From: Arthrobacter ipis
GTDB lineage: Bacteria; Actinomycetota; Actinomycetes; Actinomycetales; Micrococcaceae
Assembly (NCBI RefSeq): GCF_014694315.1
Contig: NZ_JAAOXD010000009.1
Coordinates: 351,858 to 415,857, forward strand
DNA length: 64,000 nucleotides
Direction of reading: 5' to 3'
The notes beneath the pieces were generated by a model. It was not told the DNA's origin and ran no database searches. It saw only the letters and a program-made list of their open reading frames with translations. Both the position numbers and the translations under genes were made by a program. Shown piece by piece: positions 18,875 through 27,847 of this stretch (position 1 is the stretch's first letter; every line of letters begins with the position of its first letter).

Positions 18875-19411
18875 TCAGACCATGTAGACATCCACGACGT
18901 GGTGGATGTAATCGTTCTTCAAGACAACCTTCTTCTTCATGATCACCGGCTCTTCGCCGGAGAGATCGATGGTGTAGAAGCTCGTGCCGAAATATGTGTC
19001 TGTGGTGTTGTAGCGGAAGTACAGGGTGAACCAGTTGAAGCGAACCTTCACCTGGTCGCCGTCGTGCTCCAGGATCTCAATATTCGTGATGTTGTGCCCG
19101 GTGCGGGGCTCGGGCAGTGACGTCGCCGAGGAACGGTCCGTTTTGATCCGGAACACCCGGTCCTCGATGCCGCCACGGTTGTCGTAGTAGATCAGCGAGA
19201 TCTCGTTCTGAGGATCCTCTGTGAGCCGATCATCGACATCCCATGCCGGCATCCAGTATTCGGAGTCCGGGTGGTAGCACTGGAGCCACTCGTCGAAATG
19301 GCGGTCGTCGAGGAGGCGGGCCTCCTTGTACAGGAACGCACGCACGGTCTCGAGGGCGGCGATGTCCTCCGCGCTTTTCAGCGCGGGCAGGGGGTTAAGT
19401 AGGTTGACCAT
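18875..19411 (-). CDS. benB: Benzoate 1,2-dioxygenase small (beta) subunit
   Basis: The 178-residue NTF2-like beta subunit of the ring-hydroxylating oxygenase structures the alpha3beta3 hexamer. Recognisable stretches are FLYKEARLLDDRHFDEWLQCY, DPQNEISLIYYDNRGGIEDRVFRI and VVLKNDYIHHVVDVYMV. Its length is that of known BenB/XylY proteins. It lies 38 bases downstream of benA on the same strand. Confidence 0.94.
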   Translation of the reverse strand: MVNLLNPLPALKSAEDIAALETVRAFLYKEARLLDDRHFDEWLQCYHPDSEYWMPAWDVDDRLTEDPQNEISLIYYDNRGGIEDRVFRIKTDRSSATSLPEPRTGHNITNIEILEHDGDQVKVRFNWFTLYFRYNTTDTYFGTSFYTIDLSGEEPVIMKKKVVLKNDYIHHVVDVYMV

Positions 19412-19449
19412 TAATGTTCTGCAATCTCTCTGTGAGTCGGGGCGCTTTG

Positions 19450-20832
19450 TTAGACAGTGACCGACACGGTTTCGTTGGTGGACGCTTCCGCCTCCGTGAG
19501 AGCCTTGTCCATAACTTCCTTCCAGTACCCGTGCTGGATCGGGTAGAGCCCTTCGTCCTCAGTGCGAACGCCAGAGGCGATTACCCGTGTCATGCCCAGC
19601 GCCGTGGCCTGTTCGTCAGGGCCGGTGATCTCGTGGGTGGAGCCGCGCGACATGTCGTTCCACGGCGCCGACGTGGCCCAGTAGGTCTTGTTGCAGGAGC
19701 GGAACTCCTCGAGGTCGTCCGGTGTCGCCATACCGGTCGCGTTGAAGAAGTCCTCGTACTGGCGAATGCGCTTTGAGCGGTTCTCCTGGGACTCCCCCTT
19801 GGGGGCAATGCAGTAGATCGTGACCTCGGTCTGGTCAGCGGAGATCGGCCGGAAGTGACGGATCTGCGAGGAGAACTGGTCCATGATGTAGACGTTGGGG
19901 TACAGGCAAAGGTTGCGCGAGATGTTGATCATGAAGTTCGCCATCTCCTCGCCGTACTTCTCGACGAGCTCGTCGCGGCGGTCCCAGAGGGGACGGTCCT
20001 GGGGGTTGGTCCACTCCTGCCAGAGCAGCAGGTGTCCGTGGTCGTAGGAATAGAAGCCGCCCTTGACCTTCCCCCATTTACCGGCGTCCATGGCTTTGGT
20101 CTTGTTGGCGGAGTCACCGGCACTGCGGCGGGCTGTGGTCGCGGCGTAGTTCCAGTGCACAGCGGTGACATGGTAGCCGTCGGCGCCGTTTTCTGCCTGC
20201 ACCTTCCAGTTGCCGTCGTAGGTGTAAGTGGAAGACCCGCGCAGTACTTCGAGTCCCTCCGGAGACTGGTCCACGATTGAGTCGATCACCTTAGTCGCGT
20301 CTCCCAGGTGTTCCTCGAGCGGAAGGACGTCCGCATTCAGGGAACCAAACAGGAATCCGCGGTACGAGTCAAAGCGGGCGACCTTGGTGAGGTCGTGCGA
20401 GCCCTCCTTGTTGAAGGTCTCCGGGTATCCGGCATTGCGGGAATCCTTAACCTTCAGCAGCTCCCCTGAATTTTTGAAGGTCCAGCCGTGGAACGGGCAG
20501 GTGAAGGTGGTTCTGTTGTCAGTTTTGCGGCGGCACAGCATCGCGCCCCGGTGCGAGCAGGCGTTGACGATGCAGTTGATTTTCTCGTCCTTGTCCCGGG
20601 TGATCATCACCGGAGTCCGCCCAATGTAGGTAGTGAAGTAGTCGCCCACGTTGGGAATCTGGGATTCATGTGCGAGGTAGACCCAATTGCCCTCGAAGAT
20701 GTGCTTCATCTCGAGTTCGAATATCTCCTGGTCAGTGAAGATTTCGCGTTTTGCGCGGATGACTCCGTTCTCACGATCATCAATCACGGCGTCGGCAAGG
20801 ACCTCACGGACACGGGTCAGGTTCTCGGTCAT
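19450..20832 (-). CDS. benA: Benzoate 1,2-dioxygenase large (alpha) subunit
   Basis: The 460-residue oxygenase subunit inserts both atoms of O2 into benzoate to give the 1,2-cis-diol. The Rieske cluster ligands are Cys92, His94, Cys112 and His115 in ACSHRG and CPFHGW. The mononuclear iron site lies in GADGYHVTAVHWNYA. The ATG at 20832 follows AAGGAG; the frame continues upstream to 20922 but that region has no similarity. First gene of benABCD, divergent from catA across about 330 bases of promoter region. Confidence 0.95.
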   Translation of the reverse strand: MTENLTRVREVLADAVIDDRENGVIRAKREIFTDQEIFELEMKHIFEGNWVYLAHESQIPNVGDYFTTYIGRTPVMITRDKDEKINCIVNACSHRGAMLCRRKTDNRTTFTCPFHGWTFKNSGELLKVKDSRNAGYPETFNKEGSHDLTKVARFDSYRGFLFGSLNADVLPLEEHLGDATKVIDSIVDQSPEGLEVLRGSSTYTYDGNWKVQAENGADGYHVTAVHWNYAATTARRSAGDSANKTKAMDAGKWGKVKGGFYSYDHGHLLLWQEWTNPQDRPLWDRRDELVEKYGEEMANFMINISRNLCLYPNVYIMDQFSSQIRHFRPISADQTEVTIYCIAPKGESQENRSKRIRQYEDFFNATGMATPDDLEEFRSCNKTYWATSAPWNDMSRGSTHEITGPDEQATALGMTRVIASGVRTEDEGLYPIQHGYWKEVMDKALTEAEASTNETVSVTV

Positions 20833-21163
20833 CACGTGCTCCTTCTTCGGAGATTGGGGGCGGCAAGCGGCGTCCCGGGGGAACAGGGCTTCTGCCCTCT
20901 GAGGAAAAGGTATGTGAGCCATTCTTGCCCAGCGTGACAGCTCTCACATCAGGTAAACCCCTAGGTTCGACCAAGGGTCCTTTTATGTAAGTTTTGATAC
21001 CGAAAGGAGCGCTAATAGATACTTGTTTCGTCCTTATCCCGCACGTAACCTGAGATGGACGTCACGTGAAGCCGATGGCCCGGCGGGCCCAGCCTGCGCC
21101 GGCACGTCGCGGCGGGATAGGAGCCCCTCCTGTCCCGGATTCAAGGATGATATGGAGATCACC
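20833..21163. promoter_or_regulatory. Divergent benA / catA promoter region
   Basis: The 331-base gap separates two operons of one pathway and must hold both promoters and any shared operator. An AT-rich patch (ttttatgtaagttttgatac, around 20980-20999) is the best candidate core promoter. TCACGTGA (21062-21069) is a perfect 8-bp palindrome and a possible regulator site. No clear LysR box is obvious. Confidence 0.45.
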
Positions 21164-22048
21164 ATGACCGAGATTCAGGCGGACATCCGCAAAGAGAATG
21201 AGGGCACTGCCGTAGAGGCCGGGTCGAAGGCCACCGAGCGCTTCGCCGCCTCGGGCAAGATCGCCGGCCTGGGCGTACCCAAGGAGCGTGTGAGCCTGCT
21301 CGCCGGAGCCCTGATCAAGGCTGCCAACGACATCGTCGTTGAGCACCAAGTCACCTATGAGGAGTACAACGCGCTCAAGGCGTGGCTGATCAAGGTCGGC
21401 ACCGATGGGGAATGGCCCCTGTTCCTCGACGTGTGGCTCGAACACACGGTGGAAGATGTCAATTCCCAGGACCGCCCCGGCACCCGAGGCACCATCGAGG
21501 GCCCCTACTACGTACCGAACTCGCCGGTGCTCGAGTCCCCGGCTACTGTGGAAATGCGTGAGGGCGAGGAGGGCACACCGCTGCGCTTCAGCGGCCGCTT
21601 CACCGACACCGACGGCAACCCGATCCAGGGCGCACAGGTCGAGATCTGGCACGCGGACGCGGCCGGGTTCTACTCCCAGTACGCTCCGGGCCTGCCGGAG
21701 TGGCTCTTCCGCGCTACCGTGAAGGCGGATGACGATGGGCAGTTCACTATCCACACAATGCGACCGGCCCCCTACCAGATTCCCACTGACGGAGCCTGCG
21801 GGCAGCTGATCAATGCCGCTGGGTGGCACGCGTGGCGCCCGGCCCATATCCACATCAAGGTCTCCGCGCCCGGATACCGGCCGGTGACGCAGCAGCTTTA
21901 CTTCCCCGGTGACCCGCACAACGCCGATGACATCGCTTCGGCAGTCAAGCCCGAGCTGATGCTCGACCCCAAGCCGCGCCCCGATGGCGCGGCCGGCGAG
22001 GAAGCCGTTTACGACTACGTCCTCGCCAAGGTAGGGCAGTCCAAGTAG
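21164..22048 (+). CDS. catA: Catechol 1,2-dioxygenase
   Basis: The 294-residue intradiol dioxygenase opens catechol to cis,cis-muconate. The ferric-iron ligands are visible as Tyr in EGPYYVPNSP and in RPAPYQIPTDG and two His in RPAHIHIKV; QVEIWHADAAGFYSQY is a family hallmark. The ATG at 21164 has GGAG six bases upstream; the in-frame TTG at 21023 lacks support. First gene of catA-catB-catC, divergent from benA. Confidence 0.95.
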   Translation: MTEIQADIRKENEGTAVEAGSKATERFAASGKIAGLGVPKERVSLLAGALIKAANDIVVEHQVTYEEYNALKAWLIKVGTDGEWPLFLDVWLEHTVEDVNSQDRPGTRGTIEGPYYVPNSPVLESPATVEMREGEEGTPLRFSGRFTDTDGNPIQGAQVEIWHADAAGFYSQYAPGLPEWLFRATVKADDDGQFTIHTMRPAPYQIPTDGACGQLINAAGWHAWRPAHIHIKVSAPGYRPVTQQLYFPGDPHNADDIASAVKPELMLDPKPRPDGAAGEEAVYDYVLAKVGQSK

Positions 22049-22095
22049 CGGACTCCCGTATGCCTTGGCCATGGCGGCCACGGCCAAAGAAGCGT

Positions 22096-22115
22096 CCCAG
22101 AGCAAAAGCTCTGGG
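22096..22115 (+). terminator. Hairpin between catA and catB
   Basis: CCCAGAGC (22096-22103) and GCTCTGGG (22108-22115) form a perfect 8-bp stem with an AAAA loop, followed by cgtttct. In the 127-base gap between catA and catB it may act as a partial terminator that makes catA more abundant than catBC. Confidence 0.6.
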
Positions 22116-22175
22116 CGTTTCTAACGTCTTCCGCCAATAGGCTTCGCCTCGTCTGACCCGAAAGGAAACGCGCCG

Positions 22176-23276
22176 TTGAAAATCGAACGGATTGAAGTGA
22201 TTCCCTACTCCATCCCCTACACGCATCCCCTAAAGTTCGCGAGCGGCGAGGTGGCAAATGCCGACCACGTGCTGATCCGGCTGTACACGGACGACGGCGT
22301 CGTGGGAGTTGCAGACGCCCCTCCCCGCCCTTACACCTACGGCGAGACGCAGGAGTCCATCGGGACGATCATCGAGAAGACTTTTGCCCCGCAGCTGATC
22401 GGCCTCGAGATATTAGACCGCGAGCAGATTCATGCGGTGCTGCGCCGCACGATCCACAACCAGGTAGCGAAGGGCGCCGTCGACATTGCCGTATGGGACG
22501 CGCTCGGCAAGACACTCGGCACACCGGTGCATAAGCTGCTCGGAGGGTACACGGACAGGATGCGGGTCAGCCATATGCTCGGCTTCCTGCCCGCGCAGGA
22601 ACTCCTCGAGGAAGCCTTGCGCTTTGGAGAGGAATACGGCATCACCACCTTCAAGCTGAAGGTGGGCCGCCGGCCGCTGTCACTGGACGTGGAGGCATGC
22701 CGTGTGCTGCGCGAGGGGCTGGGTGACGATGTGGAGATCTACCTGGACGCGAACCGCGGCTGGACCGCAAACGAAGCCCTTGAGGTGCTGCGGCGGACCG
22801 AGGGTTTCGGGCTCACCCTGCTCGAGGAGCCATGTGACGCAAAGGAAGCGATGGGTCGCCGCCGCCTCGTCGACAAATCCCCAATCCCGGTAGTGGGCGA
22901 CGAATCCGTCCCGACGGCCGGTGACGCGTCACGGGAACTGCTCTCCGGCGGCTGCAATGCCATCTGCATCAAGACCGCACGCTCTGGCTTCACGGAGGCC
23001 ACGGAGATCCTCGGGCTGTGCACCGGGCTCGGCGTGGATGTGACCATGGGTAACCAGATCGACACACAGGTCGGCTCGCTTGCGACCATCGCCTTCGGTG
23101 CTGCCCACGAGGCCACCAGCCGCCGCGCTGGCGAACTGTCCAACTTCCTCGACATGGCCGATGATCTGCTGGCCGACCCACTCCGCATAAGCAACGGCAC
23201 GATTGCGGTACGGGATCTGCCGGGCGTCGGAGCAGAGATCGACGACGACAAGCTCGCGAAGTACCGCCAGTCGTAG
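22176..23276 (+). CDS. catB: Muconate cycloisomerase
   Basis: The 366-residue enolase-superfamily enzyme lactonises cis,cis-muconate to muconolactone. The second catalytic lysine motif reads TTFKLKVGRRP, the metal ligands are in YLDANRGW, LLEEPCD and VVGDESV, and the C-terminal barrel holds MGNQIDTQVGSLATIAFGAA. The TTG start at 22176 has AGGAAA upstream. It is followed 25 bases later by catC. Confidence 0.93.
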   Translation: MKIERIEVIPYSIPYTHPLKFASGEVANADHVLIRLYTDDGVVGVADAPPRPYTYGETQESIGTIIEKTFAPQLIGLEILDREQIHAVLRRTIHNQVAKGAVDIAVWDALGKTLGTPVHKLLGGYTDRMRVSHMLGFLPAQELLEEALRFGEEYGITTFKLKVGRRPLSLDVEACRVLREGLGDDVEIYLDANRGWTANEALEVLRRTEGFGLTLLEEPCDAKEAMGRRRLVDKSPIPVVGDESVPTAGDASRELLSGGCNAICIKTARSGFTEATEILGLCTGLGVDVTMGNQIDTQVGSLATIAFGAAHEATSRRAGELSNFLDMADDLLADPLRISNGTIAVRDLPGVGAEIDDDKLAKYRQS

Positions 23277-23301
23277 CCCCCAACCACCAAGGAGAAAAGT
23301 A

Positions 23302-23580
23302 GTGTTGTTTTTGGCCCGGATGGACGTGCAATTCCCATCGCATCTCTCCCCCGAGGACGTCACCCGCATGCAGGGGCTGGAGAAGGAGTACTCCCAGGCG
23401 CTGCAACAGAAAGGCCGCCTCACCTCGATCTGGCGGGTGGTCGGCGAGTACGCAAACTATTCGGTGTTCGACGTCGCGTCCAACGACGAGCTCCACGGTG
23501 TCCTCAGCGGCTTCCCGATGTACCCCTACATGAAGATCAAGGTCACACCGCTCGCCAAACATCCCAACTCCGTCCGCTAA
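23302..23580 (+). CDS. catC: Muconolactone delta-isomerase
   Basis: This is a compact 92-residue protein, the normal size for CatC, reading LFLARMDVQFPSHL, then LTSIWRVVGEYANYSVFDV and LSGFPMYPYMKIKVTPLAKHP. It isomerises muconolactone to 3-oxoadipate enol-lactone. The GTG at 23302 follows AAGGAG; the earlier in-frame ATG at 23203 would overlap catB. The next pathway enzyme (enol-lactone hydrolase) is not in this window. Confidence 0.92.
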   Translation: MLFLARMDVQFPSHLSPEDVTRMQGLEKEYSQALQQKGRLTSIWRVVGEYANYSVFDVASNDELHGVLSGFPMYPYMKIKVTPLAKHPNSVR

Positions 23581-23718
23581 CGGATCTCAGCGGGATCTTC
23601 AGCGACTCTTGTTTCATGGGCTTTGGAGGGAGCCAGGCCGTGCGTTTTGGGATGCTAGAACCTGCTCCCCCATGCTTTGCCATCCTTCTGCACTCTTTTC
23701 ATCGCCTCAGGAGCAACC

Positions 23719-24999
23719 ATGCCCCAACCCGCGAAGGCCCAGTCCACGACCAACAAGGGACCGGGTCCGGCCCACGGAGCCCAACCGCTTTTCGAGCGGC
23801 CCGGGGTTGGCCCGGCCGGGATACGCGACTTTCTCCGGGACATCGGCGCCCATTACGCCTCGAACGGGGTCGTCGGACTGGCGTTTTCCGCCTCCGGGCC
23901 GATCGCGGTCACCCTCACTGTTGGTTCGCTCGGCGGACTGACGCAGGCCCAACTCGCCTCCTGGGTCTTCGCCATTTTCCTATCGGCCGGCGCGGCGACC
24001 CTGCTCATGTCACTGATTTATCGCCAGCCGCTGGGCTTCGCCTGGTCCATACCGGGGACCGTACTGCTAGGGCCGTCCCTGCAGCATTTGTCCTTCCCGG
24101 AGGTGGTCGGGGCGTTTTTCTCTGCGGGAGTGCTGATCCTGGCCCTCGGTGCCACCGGAGCAGTCCGCCCGATCATGGCCGCGATTCCCGTACCGATTGT
24201 CATGGCAATGGTTGCGGCCGTGTTCCTCCGGTTCGGAACGGACATCGTCTCCTCCACCCGGACCGACCCCGCAGTGGCGGCACCGATGGTGGTGGCGTTC
24301 CTCGTGCTCGCCGCCGTGCCCGCACTGGGGAGGCATCTCCCTCCGGTAATCGGCACCCTGGCGGCGGGCGTCGTCGCCGTCGCGCTCAGCGGCCGGTTCG
24401 CAATGAAGGGTGGAGGACCGATCCTCGCCGCCCCCGTGTTCACTGCCCCCGAGTTCACTTGGGCCGCCCAGTTGGAACTGGTAATTCCTCTGGCGCTCAC
24501 CGTACTGGTGGTACAGAACGGACAGGGGGCGGCTGTGCTCAAGGCCGCAGGCCACCGCCCTCCGATCAACGTTTTTGCGGTGAGCTCCGGGGTGTTCTCC
24601 CTGCTCAATGCCGCCCTCGGCGCTGTCTCGGCCTGTGTCACTGGACCGACCAACGCGTTGCTGACCTCCTCCGGCGAGAAACAGCGCCAGTACACCGCCG
24701 CGGTGGTCTATGGTCTGCTTTCTCTGGTCTGCGCCCTGATGGCACCCACACTCACGCGCCTCATGCTCGCCACCCCCGAAGCATTCATCCTGGCTTTGGG
24801 CGGCATCGCCATGCTGCGGGCCCTCCAACAAGCCTTCATCACCGCCTTTGCCACGAACTTCACCTTGGGAGCATTGGTGACTTTCGTCGTCACGATTTCC
24901 GGTCTGGACCTCTTCAACATCCATGCCGCGTTCTGGGGCGTGGTCATCGGCTACGGCGCATCCCGCCTGCTCGAGCGCCAGGACCACGCTACGAACTGA
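23719..24999 (+). CDS. benE: Benzoate/H+ symporter, BenE family
   Basis: The 426-residue membrane protein has about 12 hydrophobic segments and the BenE pattern: PLGFAWSIPGTVLLG, VVQNGQGAAVLKAAGHRPP and SACVTGPTNALL. It is expected to import benzoate with protons through the cytoplasmic membrane. The ATG at 23719 has AGGAG eight bases upstream. It follows catC by 138 bases on the same strand and completes the uptake-to-muconolactone set. Confidence 0.92.
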   Translation: MPQPAKAQSTTNKGPGPAHGAQPLFERPGVGPAGIRDFLRDIGAHYASNGVVGLAFSASGPIAVTLTVGSLGGLTQAQLASWVFAIFLSAGAATLLMSLIYRQPLGFAWSIPGTVLLGPSLQHLSFPEVVGAFFSAGVLILALGATGAVRPIMAAIPVPIVMAMVAAVFLRFGTDIVSSTRTDPAVAAPMVVAFLVLAAVPALGRHLPPVIGTLAAGVVAVALSGRFAMKGGGPILAAPVFTAPEFTWAAQLELVIPLALTVLVVQNGQGAAVLKAAGHRPPINVFAVSSGVFSLLNAALGAVSACVTGPTNALLTSSGEKQRQYTAAVVYGLLSLVCALMAPTLTRLMLATPEAFILALGGIAMLRALQQAFITAFATNFTLGALVTFVVTISGLDLFNIHAAFWGVVIGYGASRLLERQDHATN

Positions 25000-25329
25000 C
25001 GCCGCCGTGCCTGATGCAATAGCCCCACCAGTGCCGGCCCTCGCTGCACGAGTAAAAAGCACTGATGATCGCCCCCCCTGCACGCCAGTCAGACGGCCGG
25101 CCGGGAAGAGTTAGAACTCGTTTCTGACTGAGCGATCTCACTAGGTTCTGATGGTGCGAGGACCCTGCTCGTCGGGGGACTTTCATCATGGTGAAGCCCG
25201 ACCCGAATCGGGACCGTGCGCGGTGCCGTCTCTGTATTCGGAGCCACGCAGCCTGGCCTAACTGGCAGCTCTGGCTGCCCAGCTCACCAAGCCGTCATAT
25301 GGGTTCTTATCGGCTCACGGGTGCTCCGG

Positions 25330-25387
25330 GACGTCTCTGCGTTCCGCCATGTAGTCGCCCAACAGGCTGGCGATGAACAGATATGAC
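25330..25387. repeat. Dispersed repeat R1, copy 2
   Basis: Partner of 9556-9612, about 80% identical in the same orientation. It abuts R2 copy 1 on the right. Confidence 0.6.
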
Positions 25388-25612
25388 AGTGTCAACACCC
25401 TCTTTTTTTGGGCATTTTGAGCCCCACCATTCGAGTGGGACGGGCCTTTTGGGTGTTGTGATTCCCTCGCCGTCACCGGCCGTCGCGTTGTCCACTTGTG
25501 CCGACGTTCCCGGGCTCGCGCTGAATCCGGCGCGGCACTTCTGTCCCGAGCAAGCCGAGGGACCGGATTCAATGAACGTCATAGCCTTGCGACCTCCTTC
25601 CAACATCTCATG
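25388..25612. repeat. Dispersed repeat R2, copy 1
   Basis: Diverged match to 58112-58342 in the same orientation. Shared blocks in order are acaccctctt, ttttgagcccca, cgacgttcc, cttctgtcc-gagcaagccgaggga and cgtcatagc-ttgcg-cctccttc. On the minus strand both copies show GGAGG about ten bases before an ATGACG, so each could carry the ribosome-binding site and start of a lost gene. Confidence 0.65.
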
Positions 25613-25983
25613 GGCGGAGACCACAGCAGAAGGCATGGCGCGCACGCCGCCCCAGAGAGCGCGCCCGACAGGGAAGGGGTTCGGCGCGTTCCAGCATGAT
25701 TTCGGCAGAGCCGGCTTCCGTGAGCGCTCAGATCTGCATCGAGGCGTCCTGACGATTGGTGCTGATCCTCATTGCCTTCCCTTCTGTCTGTCTCGTGTCT
25801 CCCTAACGCGTGCTGACACACCGCGGTGAGACCGACTTGTGGCACAGGACTGACGACGAAAAAGGTGCATTGTCGCGCTGGAGGCGGACGCTCCCTTGGA
25901 ACTAGAGTTCGTGAGACCCGCTGCCACAGGGTGAGGTGGCGTTTGGGCCGATCCTGTAGGTTCCCCAAGAAAAGGAGCAGGCG

Positions 25984-26706
25984 ATGACGACTAACGAGCC
26001 CACCAGCCAGATGTCCGGGAAGGTTGCACTCATTACCGGGGCCAGTCGCGGTATCGGTGCCGCCATCGCGACCACACTGGCAGAAGCCGGCGCGCACGTC
26101 GTACTGGCCGCACGCGATGTGGACGCCCTGGCCCTGCAGGTCCAGACCCTTACATCCTCCGGCGGGCAAGTCACGGCCATGCGCGTTGATGTCACCGATG
26201 AGGACTCGGTGAAAACTCTGTTGACAGGGATCAAGGAGCGCTTCGGACGCCTCGACGCTGCGGTGAACAACGCCGCGGGCGGGGGACGCACTCCGGCGCC
26301 CCTGGGCGACTGGGCAAGTAAGGACTTCGACAGCGCAATAGCGGTGAACCTACGGGGAGTCTTCCTGTGCATGAAGTACGAAATCGAGCTAAGCGGCTAC
26401 ACAGCCAGCAAGTTCGGTGTCTCGGGCCTCACCCGCGTCGCCGCACTCGACTACGCCGCCCAAGGAATCCGGATCAACGCGATCGCTCCCGGACCGATAC
26501 TCACCGACCGGCTCGCTGCGGCCGGCCAAGCCGCCCAGGAGCACGTGGCCTCAACCGTTCCGCTTGGCCGGATCGGCACCCCAGGCGATGTTGCTGCCGC
26601 CGCACTCTGGCTCTGCTGGGACCAGTCCTCGTTTGTCACCGGTACCGTTCTTACCGTCGACGGCGGCAGGCACGCGGGAACACCTGCCTTCCACGTCAGG
26701 AAGTGA
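25984..26706 (+). CDS. SDR family protein with an internal deletion (catalytic Ser missing)
   Basis: The 240-residue short-chain dehydrogenase-like protein has intact cofactor motifs (TGASRGIGAAIA, VNNAAGGG) and the catalytic Tyr139 and Lys143 in YTASK. Between LRGVFLCMKYEIE and LSGYTASK about 25 residues normally present are absent; this is the strand that carries the catalytic serine (usually NxSS). The rest, including APGPILTDRL and TGTVLTVDGGRHAG, is normal. The frame is kept, so it may be expressed from the ATG after AAAGGAG, but it is probably not a working dehydrogenase. It stands isolated. Confidence 0.8.
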   Translation: MTTNEPTSQMSGKVALITGASRGIGAAIATTLAEAGAHVVLAARDVDALALQVQTLTSSGGQVTAMRVDVTDEDSVKTLLTGIKERFGRLDAAVNNAAGGGRTPAPLGDWASKDFDSAIAVNLRGVFLCMKYEIELSGYTASKFGVSGLTRVAALDYAAQGIRINAIAPGPILTDRLAAAGQAAQEHVASTVPLGRIGTPGDVAAAALWLCWDQSSFVTGTVLTVDGGRHAGTPAFHVRK

Positions 26707-27196
26707 CGGCGTCGAGGAGACGTCCGAAACGACCACCGGCCGACCTGGCGCCCATATATGCGCCCGATGACCGGCGGGTCATCCTCGCGCTCGGGGTGTG
26801 GTGCCACCAGCGGCTGGGGTCAGACGAATGATCCTCAACAAAGCGGTCACGTGCGGCCTGCACGTTCATCGGGTCGTCAGCCTCCAGGGACGGCAGGAAT
26901 ACGCGGCGGTGGAACGACTTTTGCAACCGGTTCATCTCCGGCTGGTCTGAACCAACGACGAACTTAGGTACTCGACGCGGTGCACCGAAGGCCACGGTGT
27001 TGTCCTCCGTACCCTCATCCTCTCCGGGAGTCACTCGGGCGTGACGGGTAAACCCAGGGTGTCGCATCAGATGGCGGAGTGTCGTGGCGAACGCGTGTTT
27101 CAATCTTGCTGGTCGGAGGCAACTCAAAGAATTCCCGGGAAGCATAGTGCCGGACCAGCGACCCGAATATGCGGCAGACAGGGGACATTCGCGGAA
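26707..27196. other. Gap with one uncertain ORF
   Basis: A minus-strand frame (26696-27145) includes RRVPKFVVGSDQPEMNRLQ, FLPSLEADDPMNV and SSDPSRWWHHTPSARM, which read somewhat like protein but match no family I know. It has no clear ribosome-binding site and overlaps the SDR end. I do not call it a gene. Confidence 0.3.
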
Positions 27197-27616
27197 TTAG
27201 CTGATGTTGAAGAGTGGGCCGGTGATGCCGGGATTAGTGCCAGCGCCTAAGGCGGCGAACGCTGCAAACATCACAAGTGCGGCCCCGGCCAGTGCCAGAT
27301 CCTTGTAGAAATGCACCCGTTCCATGGCGCGGTTCTGGGGTTCGCTTTCCTTCCAGAAGGGGTGCATCCAAAAGGCGGTCACCATGAGAAACAGGAAGAG
27401 TATCAACGCGCCGAGGTCCGGCCATACCCCAAGCACAACCATCAGCGAACCAACGGCCATCTGGACGCCCGTAGCGACCACGAGAAACTCCGCTGCTGGC
27501 ACCCCGCGGCTAGCGGCGTAACCGGCCATCATCTTCCGCCTGGTGAGGTGCCCGTAGGCCGACACCAGAAACAGCGCCGCAAAAAGCAGCCGCCCGATTA
27601 CAACCAGAATGCCCAT
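27197..27616 (-). CDS. DoxX family membrane protein
   Basis: The 139-residue protein has four hydrophobic segments (about 2-20, 45-65, 68-88, 110-130). The DoxX/MauE-like signature is LLFAALFLVSAYGHLTRRKMMAGYAASRGVP. Family members sit in the cytoplasmic membrane and are linked to redox or thiosulfate metabolism, but the exact role is not known. The ATG at 27616 follows AGGAGGTTCCG; the upstream in-frame ATG at 27640 is less likely. Confidence 0.85.
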   Translation of the reverse strand: MGILVVIGRLLFAALFLVSAYGHLTRRKMMAGYAASRGVPAAEFLVVATGVQMAVGSLMVVLGVWPDLGALILFLFLMVTAFWMHPFWKESEPQNRAMERVHFYKDLALAGAALVMFAAFAALGAGTNPGITGPLFNIS

Positions 27617-27847
27617 CGGAACCTCCTGAAGAGTCTCCATTCACCGCCCAAGCGCACCGGCAGCCCGCGCCACCCCGCCGATCCGGCAGGGGTCGCAGCG
27701 CTCCCGGCGGTACCGCCGTGCCTATCAGAATCAACAGCCGGTGGGTCGCTAATGTTCCTCAGGGACTGCCCTGATCCAGAGCAGTGACTCCAGTTGGGTG
27801 ACGTTGACCGGTAGATATGCCACAAAGGGGAGTGCAATAGTGACAGG

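Larger units (their letters stand above)
25000..25983. other. Gene-free stretch with two dispersed repeats
   Basis: Nearly 1 kb without a credible gene. It contains repeat R1 copy 2 (25330-25387) directly followed by repeat R2 copy 1 (about 25388-25612). The rest, including 25640-25980, shows no recognisable protein or RNA. Confidence 0.5.

Noticed and set aside
23616..25022. 468-codon frame in another phase of benE
   Set aside because: Arg/Gly-rich, no hydrophobic pattern; benE in the neighbouring phase has all family motifs.
26696..27145. Minus-strand ORF of 149 codons
   Set aside because: Partly protein-like, but no family, no ribosome-binding site, and overlaps the SDR gene.
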